DNA from: Scleroderma bovista
Taxonomy: Eukaryota > Basidiomycota > Agaricomycetes > Boletales > Sclerodermataceae
Assembly: GCA_037178675.1 (NCBI GenBank)
Contig: JAYMGJ010000677.1
Location: 1-43,396, forward strand
DNA: 43,396 bases
Direction: 5' to 3'
Both the position numbers and the translations under genes were made by a program. Positions 1 to 10,529 of this stretch are shown here, in pieces; the stretch's first letter is position 1, and the number at the start of each line of letters is the position of its first letter. Below the pieces are notes generated by a model. That model saw only the letters and a program-made list of their open reading frames with translations. It ran no database searches and was not told the origin of the DNA.

Positions 1-724
1 CAATGTCCAGGTCCGGCGGAGTTGATGTAGAAGAAGACCAGGCCTTCGCTGAGTCAGCAGGGTGCAGCTGAAGTTGGTACTTCGTGGATCCCTCTAAACT
101 GCATGCACGCACGAATATTAGGGAGATATGTGGGGGGGTGCAAACCGGAGTGTCGACAGATGGCGCAGGGCCTGGGGTAGACTGGCCGGAGAGGCCGGAG
201 TCAGGGTTTCCGGGTGGAACCGGAGAGGGAGTCAACGGGGGCGTTGGCAAACTTCCTGCAAGAGTCTGGAATGTTAAACTACTCAATACCCAGTCAATCA
301 ACGGATTATAGCGGGTGAGCCAGTTATGTCCAAGGACAATTGAGCATTCAGAATCCAACAGAGTGAGATAAAAGGTCATGGGGGTGACATCACCGGATGC
401 GGGGAACTGCACTGATAAATCAATAGCTTGAGTAATTACATAGTTTGATGTACCATCGAACAACCGGAGTTGGATGGGAGAGACAGAGTAAGAGGTAATG
501 TTGTTTTTGTGCGTGAATCGTAAATCTACAAAACAATGCGTGGACCCGGAGTCCATGAGTGTGCAGATTTTAGGTATATCAAAGGACAAAAGGGAAACAT
601 GTGGCATAAGGGAGTTTGGGTTGAAAAGAGTGGACACGTTGAGGTGGGCCTCCTTGGGTGCACTTCTGGAGTCAACGCAGCTCGCCGGTTGTGCAGAGGG
701 CCGGGAGCTGCTTACTCTTTTTTT
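1..724 (-). CDS. Gypsy A Pol, N-terminal part: aspartic protease (partial)
   Basis: Pol frame entered from gag by a probable -1 frameshift at 718-724. It encodes a retropepsin-like aspartic protease that would cut the Gag-Pol precursor inside the particle. The active-site segment reads [10 protein letters not shown] (about 515-545, minus), a standard D-S/T-G motif. It is followed by the hydrophobic IVLGHNWL segment typical of Gypsy proteases (about 320-350). The frame stays open to the window edge, where the linker to reverse transcriptase begins (STPPDLDI near base 1). Compared with the plus copy at 32402-33955 it is collinear. It lacks the Gly-to-Arg change seen there in the active site. 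The rest of pol lies outside the window. Confidence 0.8.
677..724 (-). promoter_or_regulatory. Predicted -1 ribosomal frameshift module of Gypsy A
   Basis: On the minus strand the gag frame reads tcA AAA AAA gag taa, so a run of seven A (718-724) is in the exact X_XXY_YYZ register two codons before the stop. Six bases later GCAGCTC pairs with GAGCTGC to give a 7-bp stem (677-711), with a further CCGG/CCGG pairing inside. A -1 slip enters the open pol frame. The whole module is identical in the other copy at 32313-32362. Confidence 0.75.
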
Positions 725-1851
725 GACTTGGAGTTGGCACCCAAGTTAGTAGAGTCCATTTTACCGGACTCAGCAGCGATGGCCGCAGTGCGAGCCTTGG
801 CCTTTTTGGACTTCTTTGGACAGTTGTCCATGAAATGTCTGGTACCTCCGCAGAACATGCAGAGGTTGTTGTCGAGCCACCTTTTACACTCGTCTGCAGT
901 CAGTTTCCCATCCTTACCAAGCTTGTTGGTCAGGTCCAGTTTGGAACCAGACGAGGACTGGTTGCTGGTTGCTTTAGACGAGCCAGAGGTGTTGGCGGAG
1001 CTGGTGGAGTTGCCAGTCTGAGCTTGACCGGACTTGGGGGTGTTGCCTCCGGAGTTGGAGGGCTTGGTGGAGGATGAGGTAGGCTGGCTCTTCGTCATAC
1101 AAGAGATCTTGTCTTTGTGCTCCCAATAGCGCATGTCAATTTCTTGACAAAGGGCTCTCAGCCCATTCAGAGTCAGGGGCTTCCCAACTCGAGTGATCTC
1201 ATCCTTGAGGTGGTCCGGGAGACCGGAGTAGAATAGGCGACAGAGCGTGCCATCTCCATAGTCCTGGACCTGGGAAGCGAGGCAGTTGAAATCCACGATA
1301 TACCGTGTAACACAGTACGCATCTTTCATCTGGAGATACTCGAGCTGGTGCTCAGCATCCGCAACTGGGTCGTGAGGACCGAAGGTACTCTGGAGTTCAG
1401 CGACAAAATGGACCCAGCTGTCCATCCAGTGTGGGCGGTCAGCCAGATTACCGGAGTTGAGGAGGTCTGGTTTGAACCATTCCAGTGTCATACCTTTAAG
1501 ATAGCACTGGGAAAATGTTACCCTTGCTCTATCTTGACGGAAGGCCTTGGCGCAATCCTGGAAACTGTCATATCCATACTTTTCCCAGTCACAACTCTGG
1601 TCTAACCCTGGCCCGCCTGACCTCTCCTTAGGCATAGACGCAACTCTGGATCTAGTCCAGCCATCTCCAGCCCCATAGCTGCACTCCAGCTCAACTCCAG
1701 TCACTATGTCCATCTCCACCTCAGGACTAACCCCTGTCTTCCTCTAGACAGATCCACAGTCTAACTCCTCCATGTCGGACCTGTACCTACCATTAGTCGC
1801 TACTCCGGTTTCAGTCTGGCCACTCCCTTTGTCTGGTCTGTGACCTAGCCC

Positions 1852-1927
1852 AACTCTGGCTGGTACATCCAACTCTGGCTGGTACATCCAACTCTGGCTG
1901 GTACATCCAACTCTGGCTCAGGTTTGC
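1852..1927 (+). repeat. 19-bp tandem repeat, four copies
   Basis: Unit aactctggctggtacatcc starts at 1852, 1871, 1890 and 1909, the last copy being partial. It lies in the U3 of the solo LTR. The related LTR at 21884-23159 has fewer copies, which partly explains the length difference (1,317 versus 1,276 bp). Confidence 0.85.
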
Positions 1928-2055
1928 TCCTGTTCTGCTCTGCTTCCCCTGATAGGTCCACCAATGGCCTTGGACATTTCCATGTCCAACTCCAGACCTT
2001 CCTCCGACTACTCCACCCTTCCTCCACCTGTGCACTCCCTCCGCTCTTGCACTTC

Positions 2056-2120
2056 CTCCAGTCGTGCACTTCCTTTGGTCCCACTTCCTCTGGTCCCACC
2101 TCCTCTGGTCCCACTTCCTC
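2056..2120 (+). repeat. 15-bp tandem repeat, about four copies
   Basis: Unit cctctggtcccactt recurs with small changes in the U3 of the solo LTR, about 290 bp upstream of the TATA box. The inverted LTR copy has the equivalent array at about 22645-22685. Confidence 0.75.
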
Positions 2121-3490
2121 CGGTCCTGGACATCGCTCCGGACTTAACATTAGTTAAGTCCACCTCCAACCCTTACTTGTCCTCTTTGACCTAGTTCCCT
2201 TTACCTACTTGCCCCTGCATCTGCTCCATCATCCCTGTAATCCTAGTTCCCCGTTTCTGCTTCCGCTCCAGTTTATTTTCCTGTCCCTGCTTTATTTTCT
2301 TGTACCTGGTTTATTTTCCTGTCTACTTCTGCTCCATCCCTTGTCTTGACATTAAGGTGTTTACTTGTCACTGTATATACTCACCTTAGTTTCATTACTA
2401 TATAAACTACCATACTCTGGCCTACTGGTCCTTAGATCAAATCTCGACTAAGATACTCCCCACTCTGTACTACCCACTATGCTCTCCTAATCTATCTGTT
2501 CACCTGAACTCTGGCCAACTCTGGCCTCCATCCTATCTCATCCCCTTGGTCCTATGTCTGATCCTAGCAAGTCTCCTACTTGCATGAGGGCAAAACCCAC
2601 CTCTGTCCCAGACTCGACACTAGACCTCTCAGGACTTATCCCACCTCCTTCTCTCCGGACAAGCTGTGCTCAACTCCGGACCACTTTCCCACAGTCCGGA
2701 CTTACTCCGCAAAAACCTGGACTTACTCCCTGTGCTCCTCTAGTGCCTGGACTTCATTCATTTGACCTGGACTTGACTCTCCGCACTAACTAGCACCTAC
2801 TAGTGTCTGGACTTACCTCCTCATTAGTTCCCTGCACCTCTGGACCTCCTAGTAAGATCGTTGAGGAGAACCGGTCTTGACAGAAACACAGTTTGCACTG
2901 GACCAAGAAGGTCTGGAGTTTCTTGGGGTCCATGCCATCAAAGGTGTCCAGTTCACGGACTTTGGCACGGGAGGAAGAGGAGTCGTTGGTATGACGAGAG
3001 GAGCGAGAGAGGCGGTTAACAGCAACGGCGAGATTATGGAAGACAGCCAGACTAGGATCTAGCTCTTCCGTGGCGTTGAGAAATTCATTGTTGTTGTTGT
3101 TGTTGTTGTCATCTCCGGGGTTGTCTAGATCATCTCCAGGACCATCCCCAGGGCCAAACCATTGGAAACGACTGGGTTCGCAACACTCCAGAGTGGAGTC
3201 ACAATGGTAAGGAAACCCGAGACGCAGCATCTCGATGCAGAGTCACAGATGCTGTGGGGTTTTGAGCTGTAAAGCTCCGGAATTGGCTAATGGAAGCCGG
3301 AGGTTGCCTGCGGTTAGACAGGGCTTGCTGGGCGGCAGAAAGGTGGAGATCATTTACTGCACCTGCTTCTTCAGCAAGTGCGGCAGCAGTACGAGCATGA
3401 GAGCGCGTAGTCATGGTCATGAGGAAATGGAAACTAGTTTGCGTACGAGGTTTAGAACAGTGAACCCACACAAGTGCGAGTCTGAAATAC

Positions 3491-4093
3491 TGTCAAGTCC
3501 GGGTCTACTCCGGTAGGGTCAAGTCTGGACGAAAGTGGACAAGAGGGGAGGTGAGAGGTTTGGGCAGAGGTTAGCCCGGTCCAGAGTTGCGACCGTTTGG
3601 ATTCAATGACAAGGACAGCGAGCGTTGATCCCTTGTGTAGGTTCTGGTCAGATGGAGATGGAGATGGAGACGGACAGAGGAACAGGAGTAGTGACTTAGA
3701 TGATTTCAGACTGAAGAATACAGGATAATCTACAGAGTACTTATACTAAGTGAGAACTAGGGACAAGTATATACAGTGACAAGTAAACAGCCTAATGGCG
3801 GACAAGGAACGACTGGAGTAAGGACTAGGTCAGGTCTGGGTAAAATAAATCAGGTCCGGTGAAAATGCTACAAGGTATAGGATATATCAAGTTCACGGAG
3901 AACTCACGTCAAGGCAGGGTAGATGGGCAAGTGTAGTAAGGACTGGATGCAGACTAGACCAAGGGTTGTAGTTAGTGGAAGCATATCAGTGTGACCATGA
4001 CCGGAGTAACCAAGAATGACTGGAGTTGAGCTATGGGGCTGTGATGCGACCAGAGTAACCAGATGAGATCCGGAGTTGGACATGGTTGTAACA
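3491..4093 (-). repeat. 5' LTR of Gypsy A (603 bp)
   Basis: Reads TGTTACAACC...GACTTGACA on the minus strand and matches the 640-bp LTRs at 30235 and 37406. It is followed on the minus strand by gtatttcagactcgcac, a leader stretch that is deleted from the other copy. Many positions that are CCGG in the relatives read CTGG or CCAG here. The junction with Copia B is at 4093/4094. Confidence 0.9.
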
Positions 4094-6573
4094 GCTGGCC
4101 TGTTTGAGGCCATAGAGGGCACGCCAGAGGTGGAGCACTTTGCGCTCTTGCCTGGGAACTGCAAACCCTTCGGGTTGTTCCATGTAGATCTCTTCATCAA
4201 GCTTGCCATACAAGTAGGCGCTCCGAACATTGAGTCCAGTGATATACCAGTTCTCAAGTGCGGCAAGCGCAAGCATGAGGTGCACTGTTTCAAAGTGCAC
4301 AACTGGTGAGAAGACCTGGTTGAAATCTAATCCCTTGACCTGGGAGAAGCCCTTTGCTACTAAGCGGGCTTTCTTGCGGCCATCCGACTTCATGTCGAAG
4401 ACCCATCGATTCTTAATGACCTTCTGGTCTTGGGGACAGTCAACTAGCTCAAAGACTTTGCGCTTTTGCAGCACGTCAAGCTCTTCTTGGCAAGCAAGTC
4501 GCCAGAGTTTCTGCTCAGCTTGGGGTAAGCGAGCGATGTCCTTGTAGGACCAGTTGTGGACGCTCTCATATTGAGGCTCGTGGGTTTCGAGGGCTTTGCC
4601 CATCAGGTATCGGACTAGGTTTGCTCCCCCCTTCCTTGCACATCTTTTGCACATCTTCCTCACTGGGCGTTGCAGAGGTGTTGGGGAAACCACCAGGAAC
4701 ATGGTATGGTGTGTCCGGTTGTGGGGGCCTAGGGGCCTCACCCACTGTTTCTCGCCATCGAGAGGCACTTTTGATATCCTGGAGTTGCTCAATGGGATGT
4801 TGCTGCTCACCATACACGTTACCAGGGCGCAATGGCGCTCTATGTTCACATTGGGGGTGGGCAGGGATATTCACTGCAGGGGGTTGCAGCGCATTTTGGC
4901 AGCATTCAGCTTGGCCAGGGCGCTGCGGTGCTGGAGGTGGTGGATTTCTTGTCGGTGAAGGCGTTCTTGGTGCTGGTGGAGGCACTGGAGATGGCGTACG
5001 GGGAGGATTTATTTGACTAGGCTCTTCCTCAGGAGCCTCAGGTTCCTTGCACTTTGGATCGTCATCCTGCACTTGGGGATGTGGGTAGCCATGGTCGTGT
5101 TCCACATTGTCATTACTGTCGATATCATCAGGGGGATTCCCTGGTCTATTGGTGGTAGGTTTTGGATTTACCCTTCCAAAAGGGTTCTCGAGAGGTTTGT
5201 GCCTGTTTTTGGGGCAGCAAGGGAAGTGACGCTCATCAAAGATGGCGTGAGCAGCGGTAAACTCTGCATTGGTGGAGCACATAAACAAGAAATTGCGCTC
5301 ATTGCCAGGGGCAACACCAACATAAGTCATAAGCTCTGACTTGGGAGCCATCTTATTTGCTCGAGCCGAGGCTGGGAGGTAGACAAAGGCTCCACAGCCA
5401 AATACACAGAGGTGGTCGATGTTAGGCATCTCCCCCTTAAGCATTTCATGGGGGGTGCACCATCACAGGCGAGCTACCGGAGTACGGTTGTAAATGTGGG
5501 TTGCATGAGCAAATGCAAATTCCCACCAGGAGTCAGGAATGCAGGCTTGATGCTGCATAGACTCAGCTTTATCCATGAGAGTGTGCCCTAAACGCTTGGT
5601 GCGGCCATTCTGCATGGGGGTTCTTGGAGCACTTTGATATATTTTAATTCCTTTCTCAAGGAGTGCTCGATCAAACAGATCGGATGTATATTCTCCACCG
5701 GCATCAGACATCCATCCAATGACGTGCATATCATATTGGACACGCACCATTTCAAGAAAATCTTTGGCAGCCATAATCACTGCAGCTTTGGAGCAAAGAG
5801 GCATAGTCCAGGCATGAGAAGTATAATTGTCGTAGAAGGTGATAACATATTTAAACTTCTGGTATGACATAACCAGGAAGGATTTCAGATCAGAGTGCAC
5901 CAGCTCGAAGGGCTTGGAAGCACATCTTTCATTCTCAGGGAAAGCTCGATTGGGCATCTTGCCAAGAGCACATCCAGGGCAAACACAGTCCTCAGTTGGA
6001 AAGTGGATCTCTGGGAAGCGCTGTGTATGTTTTTGTGCGCATCGGAGTACTTCTTTTGAGGGGTGCCCGAATCTCTGGTGCATAATGTCATAATCGACTT
6101 TGCTCAGGGAGGCAATATAGTTAGATCTAATTATCAGGATAGATCTAATCCCAAAAATGATGTTGCGATCGTCTTCTGGGTCTGGCCCAAACCATAGGCA
6201 TTCAGTTTTATAGACGAGGCTAATGCCTCGCTTATTGCCAGTGACTTTGTAATTGCGCTGGAGCATTTCGCCCATAGAAATAAGGCATGCAGTAGCGCCT
6301 GGCATATGGAGCACTTGGGTGAGTGTAATGACTTTCTCATCCCCAGAGTTGTGGTCTAGGCACCAGAGTAATACTGTGCCAATGCTAGCAATTAGTGCTA
6401 CACCATTAGCCATTTTGGTGTAGTGCGCTCGCTTTAGTGCGTTGTAGGAGGCAAAATCGCCTATGTCACCGGTGAAGTGGCATGATGCACCAGAGTCTAG
6501 GAGCCAGAAAGCACCAGAAAGTTCGCTATTGTTGACCATTTTTCCCTTACAGCCAGCACAGCGTGCATTATTC
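4094..6573 (-). pseudogene. Copia B pol: protease, integrase and start of RT (broken)
   Basis: Order is protease (FWLLDSGASCHFTGD, about 6460-6510), GAG-pre-integrase zinc region (HQRFGHP ... CPGCALGKM), rve integrase (HSDLKS, SDAGGEY) and RVT_2 (NRWVFDMKSDGRKKARLVAK ... LYGLKQAS). Enzymes of cDNA synthesis and integration. Defects: an in-frame TGA at 5463-5465 where copy D has CGA (Arg), with a second CGC-to-TGC change two codons later. The third integrase catalytic residue is Lys (NGRTKRL) where D has Glu (NGRTEHL), and RT motif DVKTA is NVRSA. A proline-rich linker (about 4900-5100) separates integrase from RT. It ends where Gypsy A inserted. Confidence 0.88.
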
Positions 6574-6578
6574 AAACA

Positions 6579-7258
6579 TGTCAGAACCAGTTCCTCCGAC
6601 GAACTCTGGCATGAGCAGAGATAAGTGCGAAGGGTTGTCAACGACAGGCGGAGGAGATACGGAGATGTTGAGGACTTTGGCTTCAGCATATGTGCTGCGC
6701 CCTTGCGATACCTGCGTCCTCTTATTTTGGAGGTCTTAAGGACAGAGAGATGGAGGTCCAACGAAGGTCGGAGTTGCCAGAAGGCAGAGGAGACAGAGGT
6801 GAGTTCGCAGGAAGTATTCAAGATGATATTCGAACTGAGGGACAATCCCCTCAGCGTTCGGAGTACTTATACTTTACATCGGATATGTACAGTAACCAAG
6901 AAGCAGAGAGAGACATAGCGGAGACATAGCTAAGAGTCTGCGGATGACAAACAGATGAATAACATACACGGAACGGAGATCAGTGATAAGCGTAACAGAT
7001 CAAAAGGTTAACGGGACACAACTATGAGTAATCAGATCTAATCTAAAATGGGAACAAGGGAAACAGGAACAGAAGCAGAACAGAAGCATACAATAACCGG
7101 AGGCATAAGCACGGAACTGTTTACTAAAAGGAGACAGAGTGTCAATTGTCAGAGCAGAGATGGATACATAGCGTCAGAGGTGTCCAATTGCGATCGGACT
7201 TGAGTCTACAACAGTCTAGAGGCCTTGTGGAGCCACGAGGCGTCACGTGGTCATGACA
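6579..7258 (-). mobile_element. Solo LTR (680 bp) in Copia B between gag and protease
   Basis: Reads TGTCATGACC...GGTTCTGACA on the minus strand. The flanks are AAACA (6574-6578) and GAACA (7259-7263), one mismatch. The uninterrupted sequence is visible in Copia D near 38355-38372. TATA-like tataagtac is near 6865. The first ten bases equal those of the LTR at 39725, but the bodies look only distantly similar. Confidence 0.88.
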
Positions 7259-7263
7259 GAACA

Positions 7264-8607
7264 CAAACAAATATATGCATTACTCGAGACACGACATGAC
7301 AAATTGTAGTTACTGCTCGCTATATACAGTGCTGGCGTAAAGTGCACATGTAAAGGGAGCATGTCAGTGTCGGTCAGCATGCGTGCAGAAGGTACTTGCC
7401 TGAAAAGGCTGGCCTCCACACCCATCACCATCGACGTCGCATTGTAGCGGTCGAGGACCGTCACATCGATCTCGTCAAACTCATCATCAGCAAACAGTTC
7501 GTGAGCGAAGGGCTCTTCATCCCCAAGGGAGATGGCATCCTCCTCATACATTGTGATGCGCTCCTCAAGACGAGGGCGCTTCAGCGAGGAGGGACTGGCC
7601 TCAGGCTGGTCCAGGTTTGCACTTGCCATTGACATGACTTGGTCGAGGGTGCGGATGGTCTGGCAGGAGGGTTCTACCCCCAGACGGTGTGCCAAATTGA
7701 AGGCCTGAATAGTATTATCGAATGCAGGGGGGCCGTAGTGGGCAGCACTGGGAGTGTGAGCCAAGGTGCGAGGGTCGACGGTGGGCTCTGGTCCATCGTA
7801 GTGGATGTATGTGGCAAAGGCTGCCTGTTGGGCATTTTCGTGGCAAGCACGAGCCTTTTTGCCGCCACGTCGAGTGCGGCCTCCCTGTCCTTGGGCAGGA
7901 GTGTTTCCACTCATACCGCTGTTAGACCTGCCTTGCTGCTGCTGCTGCTGGGTGAACTTGGGGTCAGCTGGCTTGCGCTTCACAGCACTAAGCTTGTTGG
8001 CCTGGGGGCCCTTACCACCAGCGTGGGAAGAGGAGCCTTTTTGCTCAAAGGAGAGCGTAGCGGCCTTGACGATCCCATTGGGCTTCAGATTCTTGATCTC
8101 ATCCGGCAACGTTTGGCTGAGAATTTGAGCTACGACCTCCATAGTAGGAGGGAGCTTGCAAAGGATAATCATTGCCTGCATGGGGGCAGGGAACTTGAAG
8201 CCGGCATCCTTGAGATAAGCGAAATGGCTAAGCACCTTGGTGATAGCCAGAGTGGGATGGGAGCCAGCGGGGATGGTCGTCGACAGGAGTTTGCTAAGCT
8301 CAGCATAGGCAGAGCCAATACTGGGGGCGCCGAAGTTCTTCTTGAGATGGTCCCAGACGTCCTTAATGTTGTCGAGGTTTGAGACCACAACCTGGATCGA
8401 AGGGGCGAGGCGCAAGGTGATGTTACCGAGCACTTTTTCAGTGTTGTCATCCCACTCCTTTCGGTCATCGTGACCAGCAGCGGGTTGCATCATCAAATAA
8501 ACGTACCATTGGCCTTGTGCCCGAAGGTAGGCCTGCATAGAAGTGTGCCACTGCTGCCAGTTGGAGCCAGTGAACACGGGAACCATCTTGTCGAGAGCGC
8601 TGGACAT
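7264..8607 (-). pseudogene. Copia B gag
   Basis: Copia-type Gag (retrotran_gag_2/UBN2 fold) beginning MSSALDKMVPVFTGSNWQQW at 8607, the ATG conserved in copy D at 29187. The capsid core includes the VWDHLKKNFGAPS and ILCKLPPTMEVVA segments. It is followed by a basic Gln-rich region with a QQQQQQ run (about 7935-7955) and an acidic segment (MYEEDAISLGDEEPF). The frame is open from the start to the solo LTR at 7258. In copy D it continues without a stop into the protease, so Gag and Pol are probably one frame in this family, as is common for Copia. A full fusion protein is impossible because of the LTR. Confidence 0.85.
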
Positions 8608-8699
8608 GGTGATATTCTTTTGGGAGTCAATGGAGTCAGCAAGTGAATGCCACAACGGACAAGCAAGAAAAGAAGAAACACCTGAGTGCTAGTGAAAGC

Positions 8700-8892
8700 A
8701 CTTTTGTCAACAGCTAACTCATGACTAGGGTATGCCAGCGCAAGTCATCGACAATGTTTGCCATGGTTGGTGCAAGTCATCGATGAACTTCACCTGTGGT
8801 AATACAGGTGCTCAACTAGGAGCTCACTGTCTTGGTGCAAGTCGTTGACCAACTTTGCCTTGTGGCTGTGCAGGGGCTCAGCTAGGAGCTCA
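8700..8892 (-). repeat. Copia B leader with degenerate ~66-bp tandem repeats
   Basis: About 2.5 copies of a unit containing gagctcactg, gctcaactaggagctc and caagtcgttgac. The same array is at 28904-29050 in copy D. Transposon T inserted at the edge of this array. No gene is seen between 8608 and 8892. Confidence 0.7.
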
Positions 8893-9440
8893 CACTGCAA
8901 GCATTTCTCAATGTTTCATGACAAAACATTGTAAAAAAATAGAAGAAAGAGACACTCTTTTATTTACAATTTTGTTCAACAAAAAAGACAAATATCATAC
9001 AGCATTATTTTTGTCATTTTTGTGTCAAGACATGATTTGAGATCATTTCTTATGTTGAGAGTATAAAATATTTAACCTTTTTCTTTTGCCTGTCCCTTAA
9101 AAAACAAATAAAGAAATAACAATGTAAATTTTCTCACAGCAAGCATTTTCAATTTTGTGCAGTGAAAAATTGAATCAAAAGATGCTCTATTCCACAAAAA
9201 TAAATGTTTAGGAAATATGCTATATATTTTTGGTCATAACACTCTAGCCAGCCAATTATGATGCTCCATCTGTACCAAAAATCATGCGCGTTTTTTAGGG
9301 TGCTTGCGTGAAACTTTTCGTGTGCAATATTTCTTTACATCCCTGCACGACTTTTTTTCGCTGATCATGCTTGTGTGCAATATTTTTTACACACCCCTGC
9401 GCATTTTTAGGGTGCTTCCGCAAAACTTTTTGTGCACATT
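8893..9440 (+). repeat. Left terminal inverted repeat and subterminal repeats of T
   Basis: The first ~180 bp match the complement of 18560-18741 closely. A middle section is diverged. A subterminal block near 9260-9440 (gatgctccatctgtacc, gggtgcttgcg, tgtgcaatatttc) matches again at about 18240-18440. The subterminal block contains internal direct repeats of tgtgcaatattt and ccctgcrcgac. It is AT-rich and no gene is seen in it. Confidence 0.85.
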
Positions 9441-9516
9441 TTTTTTTGGTGGTGGGTAGGACAAAATGTTGTATATATTGTGCACGAGTTTATGCTACAG
9501 GTAGTATCATATGTTG

Positions 9517-10518
9517 TCAAGAGTTGTCAAGATTGGGTTCACAGATAAGGTACGCTGCCAAACCCTGAGCCGTGGTCTCAACGAGATCTTCCTCGTGTTT
9601 AAATGCCCTCCCTGCCTTGACGAAAGTAAGCATTGTTTTCCAGCACTCTGGGTCCATATTGCCATAACAAAGGCCTTCGAACTGTTGTACCGCAGCGTCA
9701 TAGGACTGAGGGTTACGACCGTCAAGCAAATAGCGGCCCATTCCGTTCCACCAGACCTGACACCACTCTTCGTAGCATTTCCACTGTTTCTGGCAATACA
9801 TCGAATGCCTCACAGGTGGTGCTTCACATGCCACAATGCGGCGGTGGAGATCAAGTTGCTCCTTGACTCTCAAGAGTGTTATCCATACAGGATTGGTAAG
9901 GAGGTCGTAGTCCGAAAGCTCGAGGTCATTTACACGCTTTGAGACCAGCTTGTTGAACACGTAACAGAAGACGTCTTTGATGTGATATTTTAGGGCGACA
10001 GATATTAACGTGGTGGGTTGGATTGAGTAGCAGCGAGAGTTGAGCTGCTTTATGGTGTGCTCATGGGCTTCCTTCGATTCGTACATTCAACTGAGTTCGA
10101 GGAGGACCAATATGGTACTTTCAGATAATTGTGAAGTATCTGGGCGCCACCTGAAAGTGACAAGATCAGTATAACAATTTAAATAGTGTCGAGCTTATCA
10201 ACTTACTTGTTGTAGCATACAGACAGAAACAATTCAAATCCAGCTTCTGTGACCAGGGGAGGCAACAAAATTGGTTTGTCATCAGCGTGCCCATTGAGTG
10301 TAATAACTCCACAGTCTTTGGTTGCACTGAACATTTGCTTGAAGGCGATGGATTTGTCAGAGAGAACACTCTGATGGACTTTGAATAGTACATTTTGAAC
10401 CTGGGACGTGACTAAGTGAATGGGATGGATAGTTTGGAGATGGCAGGTAACTCACCCGGAGGATATGGGTCCCATCCATAAAATAGAACATCTGATGGTG
10501 TCGCACAGGTAGTGACAT
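9517..10518 (-). pseudogene. BTB/POZ domain gene, three exons, one premature TGA
   Basis: The N-terminus (MSLPVRHHQMFYFMDGTHIL) plus the next exon (LFKVHQSVLSDKSIAFKQMF) form a BTB/POZ fold, the adaptor domain for dimerisation or cullin-3 binding. Its molecular role here is unknown. Exons 10456-10518, 10207-10400 and 9517-10150 join in phase across introns of 55 and 56 nt (GTGAGT...CAG and GTAAGT...CAG). An in-frame TGA at 10087-10089 (LELS-stop-MYES) breaks it. The frame then continues 189 codons with a C-terminal half of the usual basidiomycete BTB-family look (VWWNGMGRYLLDGRNPQ). An open stretch upstream (MQRLLATAALHVVGYLLLF, to 10645) could belong to it or be chance. Confidence 0.75.
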
Positions 10519-10529
10519 TTGGTTGGACA

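Larger units (their letters stand above)
1566..2882 (+). mobile_element. Solo LTR (family 1, TGTCATATCC...GGTCTTGACA) inside Gypsy A gag
   Basis: A 1,317-bp LTR with TGTCA...TGACA ends and a perfect 5-bp target duplication GAAAC (1561-1565 and 2883-2887). Removing it restores collinearity of the gag reading (LCF/QDR then AKAF). A TATA box (ctatataaac) lies near 2399-2408. The U3 part holds two tandem arrays (19-bp and 15-bp units). No internal region is present, so it is the product of LTR-LTR recombination. A second, inverted copy is at 21884-23159. Confidence 0.92.
712..3420 (-). pseudogene. Gypsy A gag, split by a solo LTR and frameshifted
   Basis: Nucleocapsid/capsid polyprotein of the retrotransposon. 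The start chosen is the ATG at 3420 (MTMTTRSHARTAAAL), just inside the leader. The N-terminal part runs to about 2888, with a frame change near 3200-3230, then a solo LTR (1566-2882) intervenes. The rest resumes at about 1560 with the retrotrans_gag core (YLKGMTLEWF, FGPHDPVADAE) and ends with a zinc knuckle CMFCGGTRHFMDNC (C-x2-C-x4-H-x4-C, about 800-845) and a basic tail KSKKE. An Asn run at about 3083-3110 reflects an AAC repeat. The collinear intact frame is at 31044-32327. It cannot make full-length Gag because of the insertion and frameshift. Confidence 0.85.
1..4093 (-). mobile_element. Ty3/Gypsy chromovirus-type element A, 5' part, truncated by window edge
   Basis: Minus-strand LTR retrotransposon of the same family as the complete copy at 30235-38045. 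From right to left it has a 5' LTR (3491-4093), a leader, gag (3420 to 712) and the start of pol with the protease (from 724 to the window edge). It interrupts the reverse transcriptase of Copia B exactly after the residues GLKQAS, and the flank at 4094-4098 is GCTGG. The second duplication lies outside the window. A keeps the leader bases lost from the other copy and keeps the protease motif DSGSTH. It is itself split by a solo LTR in gag. RT, integrase and 3' LTR are not visible here. Confidence 0.9.

Noticed and set aside
1852..2120. CRISPR-like array from regularly spaced repeats
   Set aside because: The units are directly abutting tandem repeats without unique spacers and lie in a fungal LTR.
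4596..5020. Plus-strand ORFs over the Copia B linker
   Set aside because: By-products of the proline-rich linker read in the antisense direction.
7639..8382. 247-residue plus-strand ORF opposite Copia B gag
   Set aside because: It mirrors the gag codons on the other strand, and the same shadow appears opposite copy D; no domain seen.
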